Source: Pleodorina starrii (taxonomy: Eukaryota > Chlorophyta > Chlorophyceae > Chlamydomonadales > Volvocaceae). Taken from it: a DNA stretch of 64,000 nucleotides. The notes under the pieces were generated by a model that saw nothing but the letters and a program-made list of their open reading frames with translations, had not been told where the DNA came from and ran no database searches. A program made the translations under genes and the position numbers. The stretch lies in the NCBI GenBank assembly GCA_030267565.1, contig BRXU01000004.1, forward strand, positions 5,152,501 to 5,216,500. The letters run 5' to 3'. Below, one piece after another: positions 34,601 to 45,862 of the stretch; position 1 is the stretch's first letter; every line of letters starts with the position of its first letter.

Positions 34601-35065
34601 TTACTCAAACTTCCACTCGATCTCCGAGAGGAGCTGAGCCTCGTCCTCGGCCGTCAGGTCGTTCTCAATGTTGAACATGTCCCTGATCTCCTGTGTTGTC
34701 TTGTTGCAAATCAATTTTGCCGCCGCCTGGCACGTCAGTTGCAAAAGGCTCTCCACATGCAGGTAGTTGGCCGCGAGGATGAGGTCGAACAATACAGACT
34801 GCTCCACATTCAGGAAAGCTTTGTCCCACTTCTTGATTGCGGCCTTGGTCTTCTGCGTATCGCCCTTCTTGGTGGCCTCATAGTGGAATTTGCAGTATTC
34901 CACGACCTTTGCCAAAGTTTGGCCGTTCACGTTTGCCAGAGGAACTGAAGCGGCGCTTTGGATATCCTCTAGCATCCCCTTGATCATTTGGGACTGAAGG
35001 GCGACTTCCTTCTCGACCTCAAATTTCTGCCCGTCGTTGCTCGTAAGCGTCAGCTTTGCGTTCAT
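34601..35065 (-). CDS. SKP1: SKP1, core adaptor of SCF ubiquitin ligases (intronless)
   Basis: SKP1 bridges cullin-1 and F-box proteins. The ORF from the first ATG at 35065 to the taa at 34601 encodes 154 residues, close to the usual 155-165. An upstream in-frame extension exists but begins without an ATG. The N-terminal BTB/POZ-like half (LTLTSNDGQKFEVEKEVA) is followed by the C-terminal SKP1 region: VLFDLILAANYLHVESLLQL, then the F-box-binding helices TTQEIRDMFNIENDLTAEDE and the ending EWKFE. Canonical SKP1 ends in W-A-F-E after NDFTPEEE, so this copy is somewhat diverged at the F-box-contact end. It has no intron although nearly every neighbour has several, which suggests either intron loss or a retrocopy. 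No frameshift or internal stop is present, so it is probably functional. Confidence 0.92.
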   Translation of the reverse strand: MNAKLTLTSNDGQKFEVEKEVALQSQMIKGMLEDIQSAASVPLANVNGQTLAKVVEYCKFHYEATKKGDTQKTKAAIKKWDKAFLNVEQSVLFDLILAANYLHVESLLQLTCQAAAKLICNKTTQEIRDMFNIENDLTAEDEAQLLSEIEWKFE

Positions 35066-36329
35066 GGTTCTCAGTGGTTCCCAGGTGTAATCGTCGATTG
35101 TGGGCAAATTAATGCACGGTGTATGTATAAGTTGTTGTGATGGTGAATGAATTTATGCGATCTATCTGAAGAGACGCGAGGGTCGGTGCTCCGAAACATA
35201 CCGTACCGTTACAGGCCCAATGCTGCTCGTGACCGGACGTGCACGCGCACCCCTGCGACTTCAGGGGCTTCAGGGAGCTTGAGGACTCTCAGGAGTACTG
35301 TCAGGAGTACTGAACTACAAGCCCAGTCTCACGTAAGGTTCCACCGCCCAAATGCCGGGATATGGAGGCAACCCTGAGGCAACGAGGCCCAGGGACGCCG
35401 GGAGGCCCGGCCTGCGGCGATTCACCTACCTGGCAGGCTGGCGGTTTTATTTGCCCGTTGGGTTAAACGGTTGGTTGCAGTCTTTGCAATGCCGGGACCT
35501 TCAACCGATTAGCAGGCAGCTGCGGGCATCCACGCATCCCAGCGCATCCCTTCTGGGCGCCGTTGGCACCCTTGTCTGTATGGGTTTTTATGGCACAGGT
35601 CCACGACCACAACTAAACTGTAAGCCAGCCACGGCGGCCAGCGGCAATTGCTCTTTGGTCCTGTGAAGAACTTGGCCGCTGATCGACCAGCAAATTATAG
35701 CCAGTACGGCATGCAAGTCCTAGTAACTCGTCGTGTCTTGTTGTGACGGAATGCTGAGTGACTTTCCCTTTGATGCTGGTTACGACAGGCTCGGCATCTT
35801 AGGAGTGTCTTATGTTGGGGCACATTCCATTAATCCGTTCGGACCACCTCAGGTGCCCCTCAAGCAGGCATGCAGGCGCCAGGCGGAAAACAAGGTGACT
35901 TCTGCAAGGTGCAGAAGTAACGCCTTATCTTCTGCATGCCTGCTTGCTTGCTTGCATGTCTGCCTGTCTCCCACGTCATCTGCCTGCTTCCCGCCGTACA
36001 GGGGGCTGTATGCGCACGTATACGAGGGTATGTATGCGTTAACAGGAAGTTTTCGCGCTTTCATTTGGGGTGCATAGTAAGTAGAGCAGGCAGCATTGGA
36101 GAGCAGAAGAAGGTGTACGACTAGCTCTAGGGAAGCGTCTCGGGAAGCGTCTGGGCCAGCCGGCTGGCACCTGGATGGAGGCGGCAACCCCAGTGTCAAG
36201 GGCACTGTTCACCACCGATGCATATTCGGCTCCACGGAGTGAGGTGACCCTGTTGACGCACACGCATAGGGGCAGGCCTCCGCGCATGGTGCCGCGAAAC
36301 AGGAACAGCCTCCGACTGCCCAGCCCGCT

Positions 36330-36600
36330 CAAACCAGCGCTGGCGTGTGTGGTGTTATTGTTGTGGTTGTTGCTAGAGTGGGCAGACCCTCGGAAGGGTA
36401 GCGCCAGCGGGCGGGCCCGCTGGCCGTGTATTGCAGCGTCAATGACCAAGACAAGGACGGCGCGATCACCAACCACGCCAGCCAGACAGCATGAGTCACC
36501 CAGGCAGGAGCGAAAGCTCCCGGAAACACGCGACCCCGGGGAAATTCGCTATGACCCGTGAGCCGCCTCATTTGGCGACGGGCCTCGGCACCAAGGCATG
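36330..36600 (-). repeat. Dispersed repeat, copy A (about 270 bp)
   Basis: It aligns over most of its length, with substitutions and indels, to copy C at 44730-44990 (opposite orientation). Shared blocks include TGGCCGTG near one end and ATTTGGCGACGGGCCTCGG / CATTGGCGACGTGCCCCGG at the other. Probably a small transposon or SINE-like element; class unknown. Confidence 0.5.
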
Positions 36601-36654
36601 GACTTGCATGGAGCCGCACCCTTCTTATAAGCTGTGATAATAGCCTTGTAAGGC

Positions 36655-36800
36655 GCACATCGTGTTGTTGTTTTGTTGCGGTTGTTACAGTGGGCTCTAG
36701 ACTCGGGAACAGTAGAGCCAATGGGCCGGCTGGCCGTGCACTGTACCGGAGGCGAGCAGGGCAGCACAGACGCACGCCCAGACCAGACCTGTCGTACTTC
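36655..36800 (-). repeat. Dispersed repeat, copy B (partial)
   Basis: It shares the segment around GCTGGCCGTGCACTGTACCG with copy C (GCTGGCCGTGCACTGCACCG on the minus strand at ~44900) and the preceding GTTGTTACAGTG / GATTGTTGCAGTG. It lies directly after copy A. Confidence 0.5.
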
Positions 36801-37714
36801 ATTGGACCAGCAACACCCGCTGGAGAGGCGGCCGTGTCAGGCAGGGGAGCTGCCAGGCGGTTTAGGGCAAGGTGATGCAGCCAAATAAGACAGCATGCCG
36901 TTGGGCCCGTTGCAAAACGATTTTCATGCTAGTCCGGAGGGTGGATCGTCAAACTGCCGCCATTGACGCCAATCAGGGCTATTCAGGCCTTATTAGCAAG
37001 AGCAGTGTGTCAAAATGGGGGGGAGCGAGTCTTGAAAAGGGATTAATTGTGTAGGCGTGTGCAGGGGCTGGGCTCTGCAAGCGTTGGGGACGCCCCAGAG
37101 CCGGCTCAGGGCCACACCGACCCTCGCCGCCCTCACCGACGGCCTCAGGCAGCACCCTGTACAGCTCCCGAACGACATGACTGTCATGCGTTTCGATGCG
37201 AGGGCGGAGCATTTGGTCTTGCAAAGACGAACTGGGAATTCAGGTATGTGCGTACGTCATACGGGCAATGGGCTTGCCAATTATAAGGTACGACATGTAC
37301 GACACACAGAACCACACCTTTTCTTTTAGGCTTTGGTTCCAAATGTCCGACAGTTACCGCTGGGTCATATGATGCTGCAAGTCTTCCGTTTAGCAGGTCC
37401 GTTCTTGGTTCGCTCCTTCCTTTCCACTCGCTCTTTTTTGCAGCTCTCAATGCACCTAAACGCATTCCGGTTACAGCCACCGGGATCATCTGCTGTCACA
37501 AATACCATGCTGCCGCCGGAACCACCTTAGCCGGAAACATCCTTCTTTTGCGGGCCTCTCGACTATCTCAACTTCCTGAACTGAAAACTATATAGTACAC
37601 CCTGATTTGTTGCCGCTCTCCTTTTCGTTGGTACTGTTATTGCCCCCAGCCACTCGAACAAGCCAGCCGCTTCTCGCGATTAGGTGACTCCAGCAGGCCG
37701 TGAGCTGTGCTTGA

Positions 37715-40700
37715 ATGGCGGAAGAGCAAGAGCAGCACATAGAGGAGGCTCCATTGGGCGAGGACGCGGATATGGGCGAGGTGCGAGGAGATCGCTTACG
37801 TGAATAACTGCTTGACCTGGCGGGCACGCTCGTTCCTCATTCTGCAAACGCCTTCCACATAGGACTTTGCTGGGGACGTGCAAGCTGACGCCATGGACGA
37901 TGCCCCAGCCGAGGCAACCGGCGACCAGGTATTCAAGTTCGACATCAACCTGGCGACGTAAATCTTCGTCGGCTGGGCCCAGATCAGCGCTTGTGCTGCA
38001 GTAACCTCATGTCTTCTCTAAGGAAAGGAGCATAATACCTGTTTTTTCATGCAGGCTCAAGCCGCAGGGCCGGAGGGCGGGAACGGTGGCGGTGAGAGTG
38101 GTGGCGGTGACGCAGCTGCGAACACCGAGCTTAAGGATGAAGGCGCCGAGCCAAATCACCAAGAGCAGGCACCGGAGGCTACTCGCGAGCAGGAGCTTGC
38201 CACCGCTGAGGACGAGCGGCAAAGGAACCAGGAGCAAGAGCAGCAGGGGTGGGTTGATACGGTCCAGGTAGCGTCACTCCTCGCGGCAGTGTCTCTCCGG
38301 ATGTGCTTACCGGGACTTCATCACTGTATCGCGCAGGTCGGGGGACACTGAAGATCCCATGAGCCAGCCGCCGCACGGCACCGAGGTAGGTGGCGTGTGA
38401 GGGCTTTGTCAGTGGACGCACTGAACTGGGACCACCCTAGCGCCAAGGACTCATGGAAGGGCATTGCACGGGTGATGCCCGATGAGGCGGAGTCTGTCGA
38501 ACTAAGGCGGCGACGGATTCAATTATGCGGGAGTTTCATGAACCGCATGTAGAGTTGGCAGCCTGTGGCTTATCCGCTTAGCCTTTGCAGTGGCTCGCCA
38601 AAGTGCATGGCTCATGTGTCATGTCCGTGCGCATCGTCGTGGCTTTGACAGGTCTTTATTTCGAAGGTCCCACGGGAAGCCACAGACGCCCAGCTGCGGA
38701 CGTTTTGCGAGATGGCTGGCGAGGTGTACGCCATGCGCGTGCCTAAGGACCGGGAGAGCAACAACAACAAGGGGTGAGGCAGCGCGCAACAGCAGCAGCC
38801 GTCTCACCCTGCGCGGTGCCGTTCCCCATATGTCCATCTCCTAATGCTGCCCGCTGTGTGATGTGACTGGAAGGGCAATGTGGTCCTTCAGTAATCAGTA
38901 TGCACCTCGTCCTAAGAACGGACGGTTACTCCGTGGGGCCTGCTGCATAGCGAAAGACATTTGTTCCAAGAGTTGGTATCCCCAACTACACCGCTCGGGC
39001 ACCCCTGGGCGCAATCGATAACGTGCCAGTGATATGACGGGGTCTGCGCTTGTTGTAGGTACTGCTTCTGCGTTTTTAAGAACCGCGAGGCGGCAGACAA
39101 GGCCATGACGGTGCTGGAGGGCAGGGAGGTCAAGGACTTTCCCGGGCGCAGGGTGAGCGTGCCCCGAACGTGCCCCAATCTCCAGCTGCGATGCATTTGA
39201 CGTTATGCACAGGGCACAAAACGAACTCCGCGTTCCTGTGGGCCTGGCATTGCCGTATAGACCAGCGGCTCGTTCACTCAGGGCCCAGGAGGGGTTCTCG
39301 GGGCGCTAAAACCGACGGGCGGTGTCTTCATCCGTCTAATTTCCATGCTGCTGGTGCAGGTCAACGTCGTACCGTCCATTGTCAAGAACAAGCTGTACAT
39401 TGGGCAGATGCCGCGGGACATCACGAAGGAGGAGTTGGAGGCCCTGCTGAAGGCCGAGGTCGTCGGTAAGTGGCTCGAAGTTGCAAACGAGGTCACAGCT
39501 GTAAGGAGATGCATGGCCGGTAGGGGCAGGGGAAGCCTGCAACGGAGATGGCGCAGCTTGCGGAGCTTGGTGTGGCTGCGGCTTTACTGACCGCAACGCA
39601 ACGTGCTGTCGGGTGCGCTGGACGAGCCTACTGCGACAGCCGCTTCCCGAAACAGCTGGGGCCCACTGACCTGTGCGGTTTCCAATATGAGGTTGAGCGT
39701 GTACTTCTGAAGCTGATGGGGATCGTGTGACTGTCTTTTCGTGGAATCACTGGTGGGACACGGCCATGGTGTGTGCTTGCGTTTTCTTCCTACACCATTA
39801 CCGGTTTTGCCCCGGGTGCCGTAGGCCTGGAGAAAATCGAGCTGATGATGGACAAGGAGACCAACCAGGCGCGCGGATTCGGCTTCCTGGCATTCTACAA
39901 TAACGCGGCCGCCACGCTGGCGCTGCGCAAGCTCAGTCGCCCGGAGTTTCGGCTGCGGGGTCATCAGGTGCAGGTCATGTGGGCCGACCCCAAGCGCGAC
40001 GAGATCGGCACGGAAAAGGTGTGTTACGCAGCTTGGGGCGCGTCTGGGGCATAGACGCATAGTTGCTTCTATCGCGCTGCGTGGATCGCACGAATGGGGC
40101 GGGACTGGAGCACAAGTATTCGGTCTGGCCACAAGGCGCAGCAGGGCGCTCTGATGCTAATGGTTGTTCGCAACTCTTATCGTCTGAACTTGTGGTGTGC
40201 TGCCATGCGCTGCTGTCGGCGGTTGCCCGCAGGTCAGGTCCATCTATGTGGGCAACCTGCCGGAGCACTACACCGAGAATGACCTGCGGAGCATCTTTGC
40301 GCAGTACGGCAATGTGGGTCAAGCAGTTGTAGGGATAGAGGAAGGGTTGGAGGGTCCTGCACGCCCTTCACTGTGTCTTGGACACCGTGGAATGCAGCGA
40401 GTGGGAAAGGATGCAACTGGGGGTGGGCGCCTGCCTGCGAAGCGAAGCAGCGGGCAAACGGGGTTGGGCCGCAAATGGACCGTGCGGGAATGAAACGGGT
40501 TGAGTTTCGCATTTTTCCCAAGAGACGCACTTCTGAGGCGTACTACCCTGGCTTGTATTTCTCCTGGACGCGGTTTACAGATCGACCGGGTGACCCTGCT
40601 GTATACCCCGGAGGATCCGGGCAAGCTGCGCAACTACGCCTTCGTCAACTATACCGAGCGTTCCGCCGCCGTGCGCGCCGTCAGCGAGGCAGAGAAGGAG

Positions 40701-43196
40701 AACAAGAAGCACACGATGGGCGACAAGGAGCTCATTGTGAGCGGAATTGGGTCCGGATTGGGTTGAACTGTGTTGGCGAGAACGGACCTGGACCGGACCG
40801 GGGAGGTGTGCCACAAACAGACAAGGAACGCCCGTTGGACCATCCGCATGCCGCTTGCGTGGCGATGCCAGGACGATGCTGCACACTGTTCAGGAGGGGC
40901 TTTCACCTTTACCCTCCCAGTCTTCCATCTTTTTGGTCCTCTTTCCAGCTCGCTAAAGTGACTGAAATCATTCCTTTTGCCCCGGCAGGTCCACATGGCA
41001 AAGCCGCAGGCCGGACGCGACGACGTCGGCATGGGCGGAATGGGAATGGCCCGAGGTTACGGCCCGGGCGGGTACGGCTACCCACCTCGCGGCTATGGGC
41101 CCCCTGGGCGCGGAGGTGAGCGCTCCGGGTCCTTTGCACCCGGCGGCCATTTTGTTGTCTTTCATTGGGGCTTACAGCCATGTTCCTCTTCGAGCTATTC
41201 ATCGGGCCTTGCACCACCACCCGCACCATGTCGGAAATGCGCGTCTAGTGGCTAGTGACCTTCCAAGGCCGCCATCGTGACGGCCGGTATGTGCCTTTCG
41301 TAAGCATGGTCGTGTACCGGGCGCACGTCCGGTAGCTTTCCTGTTACAGTATGCGATCCATCCTTGCGATCGAATGCCGAGGTGAGCAAGGCAGCTGGAG
41401 TGAGTGGCTGTGCAGTTTGCCTTGGCATCGACTTGCGGTCTCCGTCTGGTAGACATGACAGCATTTCCGGGATTCTTTCTGGATGTGGCAGGTGCTCGTG
41501 GTCCAGGGGGCCGCGTTGGCGGCCGGGGGGGGCCCGGCGGTGGCCGCGGCTACGGCGGCGGCCACGGTGGCGGCCGCGGCTACCACCAGGCTGATTACGG
41601 ATACGGCTACGAAGAGGGCTACGACTACGGCGGTTACGAGGAGGGCTACGAGGAAGACTATGAGGGTTACGGCTACGGTTACGGCTACAGTGGCTACCCC
41701 AGCATGCCCATTATGCCGGTCGTGGTCCCCAGCAGCCAGGTAAGGCAAGGGGGAGGCCAGTGTGCCACGGGTTGGCTTGTGAAGCTCTCGCAACCTGCAC
41801 GCCAATGCGCCCGAACCGCTGTAAGTCTTCACACCGCATAAATCTATTGCTGACGCGTTCCCTGATATGCCTCCCTCATCTGTGTGCCTCCGCAGTTTGG
41901 TTACGTCATGGGCGGCGCCGCCGCCACTGCAGGGTACCATGAAGGCGCTGGCACAGGCGCTGGCGGTCCGGTGCGCCGCGGCGGCGGTCCGGGCGGCCCT
42001 GGCCCCCGCGAGCGCAGCGCCGAGGGCCGTGGCGAGGGGCGTGCAGGCGGCGACTACGGCGCATCAGGCGGCGGCTACGGTGGCGGTGGCTACGGTGGCA
42101 GTGGTGGCCGCGGTGGTAGTGGCTACGAGGATCGGGGCTACGGAGAGAAGTACCCCTCACGGGGAGAGTACGGTGGCGGCCGAGCAGGTAATTATGCGAA
42201 CTAGATCCAGGAACTGCACGGCTGCAGGCAGCGGGTAGTCGATAGTTGCAGCTGTCCCTGCCGCGGGTCTCTCCCACCTGTCCTGCGCTGCTCGAGAAGG
42301 CTACGCCGGAGGCGAACATGGTCGTCGCGTTTGTGGACTTCATCCCGCGCCTGCAGGGTCGTACGAGGCCGCCGGTGGGCACCGGGACAGCGGTGGCTAT
42401 GGCGGTGGGGAGCGCTACTACGGCAGCGGTGGACATCAAGGGGGCCGCGGCGGCGGAGCCCCGTCACGCGGAGGTTATGGAGGTGGGGAGCGCGCCGCCG
42501 GCGGTGGCGGCGGCTACGGGGAGCGCGGCTATGGGGAGCGCGGTTATGGGGAGCGCGGCTACGGCGGAGAGCGCAGCGGCGGCTCGTATGGAGCGAGCCA
42601 TTACGGTGGAGAGCGCGGTAGCGGCGGCTATGGCGGAGAGCGCGCCGGCGGCTCGTATGGTGCAGAGCGAGGCGCCGGCTACGGCTCCGCCGGAGGTACA
42701 CCAGCGTACAGCGCACCGCCACCGCCCAGTCGCGCCCCCCCTGCGGCTGCGACTGGTTCCGCGTATGCAGCCGGCGGCAGCGGAGGTGAGATGTTCACGT
42801 GCGGGAGAACTAGCTGTTAAGCAAGGGGCGAAGCAAAGACGCGACAATCGTTCAGCCCTCGCGGTGGTGGTTTGGAAGTGGCCGGCCACGCTTTGTGTTA
42901 CCTTCATGTTAACTGCCGGTGTCCACTGTGTGCTGTTGGCTGCGTCCCTGCTGAGGAAGCTTCGTTCTCATGCGCACATCATTGAGCCTTGCGCCCTGTC
43001 TGTTGCAGGATATCACGGCGGGTCCGGAGGCTACGGGGGTGGCAGCGGGGGCGCCGGGCGGCCCAGTGGCTACCAAGGGGGGTCAGGGAGTTACACAGGG
43101 GGTAGCGGTGGCAGCCGGCCGTCGGCGGGCGCTGGTGCGGGAGGTTACGGCGGCCGGGGAAGCGGACCCACGGGACCGCGGTATGCGCCGTATTAA
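37715..43196 (+). CDS. hnRNP Q/R-like RNA-binding protein with three RRMs and an RGG/GYG-rich tail
   Basis: Fifteen exons: 37715-37780, 37863-37928, 38055-38248, 38337-38385, 38652-38773, 39059-39152, 39360-39465, 39825-40018, 40233-40313, 40581-40736, 40989-41115, 41492-41739, 41896-42187, 42357-42785, 43009-43196. They join to 803 residues with every phase fitting. Residues 1-125 are acidic and Gln/Glu-rich. Three RNA recognition motifs follow, with visible RNP2/RNP1 pairs: about 126-197 (VFISKV, KGYCFCVF), 198-297 (LYIGQM, RGFGFLAF) and 298-376 (IYVGNL, RNYAFVNY). From ~377 to the end the protein is Gly/Tyr/Arg-rich with RGG and GYG repeats, typical of phase-separating RNA-binding tails. 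The order acidic domain, three RRMs, RGG tail matches SYNCRIP/hnRNP R and plant LIF2-like proteins, which act in splicing, mRNA stability and translation. Target RNAs are unknown. The exon at 42357 could start earlier, at ~42300. Confidence 0.87.
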
Positions 43197-43240
43197 GTAC
43201 TCCACCACAGGGACTTCGGATCGTTTATCAATACGCGGGG

Positions 43241-43245
43241 TGTAA
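43241..43245 (+). promoter_or_regulatory. TGTAA polyadenylation signal for the hnRNP-like gene
   Basis: TGTAA only 45 bases after the stop at 43196, in GGGGTGTAAGC. The short 3' UTR this implies is possible but unproven. Confidence 0.4.
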
Positions 43246-44729
43246 GCAGGTCGATACGCGGGGTGCCTTGTTGCCAATCAACACTGTGTCATGAACTGTT
43301 TCGACGCGGCTTGCGCGTCGCGTGTTAGGGCACACGACCCGCCCTTGGGAGAGATGCATTTTACCGGACACCCGCATAACGTGCGTTCTTGCCAGGTGCG
43401 TCCTCGGAGGTGTGCCATGCTCACGGTATATAGCGTCATAGTAAGGCACGCCGGACCCGAAGCGATCAGCTGCCAGAGTATGCTTGGAGCAGCATGCCTG
43501 GTGCTTCGAGACTTGAGTCCTCGCGACCGACTGCACGGCACAGCGTTCTAGCAGGGACGGACCCTGTCCTTTCCTCGTCCTGGGATGCGTTGATGAGGAC
43601 ATGTTTCGCATCGATGTCTGGCAGTAAACGACACGTCGTGGAGAATGTGGCGCTTGCCAAGGCGTGTATGTGCTGCGCTGCGCGGATATGTCGTAAGGTA
43701 CTTCCGTATGCTGAGATGCGTGTCCGTGCCTGGTGTGTTTCTTTCTTTGGCTGGATACCGCGTTGCGGAGAATGGGGCACGATTGACATTTAATCCGGCT
43801 TGTCACAAACCCATTTGCTCCGGTGTTACAGCCGAATTTGTATCGTAGATATGGCTGGATTGCGCCGTTACGGTCCTTTGGTGTCCCATGACCCTGGTCT
43901 GCGCGTGTTGCGTTACCACGGCCACCAAATTGCAAACTTGACCTTCTGATATGACTGCTCCTGGGCCCTCGAGCGCGAAACAACTGCCAAGCGTTATAAC
44001 TTCTATCACTCGATACGATCAATTGAATAACTTGTAATCGTTCAGGGCAATTCGGGTGGCGCTCACAGGGGACCGGACGGCAGTAGTGCGGGGGGCGTCG
44101 AATGTCATTCGAGCATGATCCTGCATGATCACGTTCAAACCTGCGGACAGGCCATGGTTTCTGTGATGCCCTCCAGCCTTCGCTGCCTTGGCTTCGGGCA
44201 ACCGTTGCTGTTTTGCAGTTGCCTCACCACTGTTCCCTCGCCCCGTGCATTTCACCTTGACACGACACAATGCGTGTCGTGCGAGGTGTAAATGGCGCGC
44301 CAAGCCGCGCGGTTACGACCGTGAGGGCAGCAAAGACGTGAACACAGGCCTGGGCTTAGCAAATCCTCGGCCGGCTGGCGGCGTCACCCTGGGGTCGATG
44401 CAAGATGTCACCGGGATGTTACAGCGACGGCTTCAATAGCTCAAGAGCTGCGCACGCGTGTGCTATCCGCTTACAAACTGCGACTTCAATGATTGGTTTT
44501 TTACCTTGGGAGTACCGCGATAAGGCCTGATGAAAAGGGTGGGACTCGGTGGGGCCACATCACTCTGTCTTGCGTATGGTGTCAGACTAGTTGCGCTCGT
44601 GACCACAGCGAACGCAGGTGGACGATTACCTAAACGCTGATACGGATTCTTCTCTTGTAATTGGGGTGTATAGGGCACAGGCCTCATAGAGTTGCAGCCC
44701 GCGAGTTGCTGTCAGGTCCGTTAGTGAGC

Positions 44730-44990
44730 CTGGGGGGGCCGGGGCACGTCGCCAATGGGAAAGCCTTATGGCAAATTCCCCCGTTATCGAGGGTTTCTGA
44801 GCCTTTCCCTCGGGCTTCCTCGTTCCTGTCTGAATGACTTGTGCTGTCTGGTCTGGATGAGCGCCTCGGCTGCACCGCTGCTGCACTGGTCGCCTACGGT
44901 GCAGTGCACGGCCAGCTGGCCTGCTGGATCAACTCTTCGAGAGTCTTGAGCTCACTGCAACAATCATACACATCAAAGCGTGTTTAGGGC
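44730..44990 (+). repeat. Dispersed repeat, copy C
   Basis: Related to copies A and B at 36330-36800 but inverted. It reads, in translation, CTASWPAGSTL where copies B and A read CTASRPIGSTV and YTASGPARWRY. That similarity may reflect a decayed coding segment or simply DNA homology. Confidence 0.5.
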
Positions 44991-45862
44991 TCCTACGGCG
45001 GTGAGCCCTTGCAGTTGAAGCTCAGTCAGGTCTTTTGGTGTGCGTCCTCGTCGGGTTATATATGGAGAGCCTCATAGGAGTCATAGCTGAGCTTCCCTGT
45101 GGTCGCGCGTCTTTGTGTGCTTTTTGCCCCGGGTTGTCTCGCCCCTGTCCGGGATCCGGGTGGCTGGCGCGCTGTCTGACCTGGCTGGTCCCCTCCGGAC
45201 CTTCCCTTCGCCCTGGTTGCTGCTTGTTGCAGCACAGGGTCAGCTGGGCTGGTGGCTCTACCTTCGCGCAACCTAAACCCACTATCACTACCAGAGCAAG
45301 TAGTCAAATAAGTCTTAAGGCCCCAGCCACTGCGGCATGTCAAGAACCGCAGTCCTGGACCGCTGTTTTTGAAGAGCGAGAACTCCAAGCCCGCATAAAT
45401 GCGGCCTGAAGAAGGAATGCTGCGGAGGAACATGCCTAGAAAAGGACAAACAAGGACCAAACCAGGGATCCTCTCGGCGTGCCTGCTTTTTGGTTGTAAC
45501 ACGTACTGCCGTCGCAAACTTACAAGAAGGCATCGACACCCTTTTGACTACTGCGTGGTGTAACCTCGCCGGGAGCACAGTTTACATGGACGGGATGCAC
45601 CAGGATGCACGACAACATACAAATATGAAGCTGACAACACATTGTCATTTAAGACCAGCAGCCGTGCATGCGCCACAATTCATAACTTCGTAACGTGTAA
45701 TAGTTGGTTGCAACTGGGCGTTGCAGGGCAGTTCTGCAGGCGGTTGCTCGTACTGTACAGCAAATTGGCCGATGGTTAAGGCGAGGTTGATTGCTGCTTG
45801 GGCTTACAATGTGATTACTTTCCCCTTCATTACAAACTGGGTACTCACCTGGGTTGTCAAGA

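Larger units (their letters stand above)
35066..37714. other. Divergent intergenic region, SKP1 (-) / hnRNP-like (+)
   Basis: No gene supported in about 2.6 kb. The 36330-36800 part holds two copies of a dispersed repeat (listed separately). The outer parts must contain the promoters of both neighbours, but no clear element is visible. Confidence 0.45.
43197..45862. other. Intergenic region between the hnRNP-like and UXS genes
   Basis: No gene supported in about 2.7 kb. A long minus-strand ORF without an ATG start (43228-44022) has no similarity I recognise. It includes repeat copy C and a TGTAA at 43241-43245. Confidence 0.4.

Noticed and set aside
38249..38267. Alternative donor GTCCAG|GTAGCG at 38267 in the hnRNP-like gene
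   Set aside because: It gives phase 0, which puts an early stop in the next exon (VGGH then stop); the donor at 38248 keeps the frame open.
43228..44022. 264-codon minus-strand ORF in the hnRNP-UXS spacer
   Set aside because: It lacks an ATG at its start and has no domain or similarity. A chance open frame is likely.
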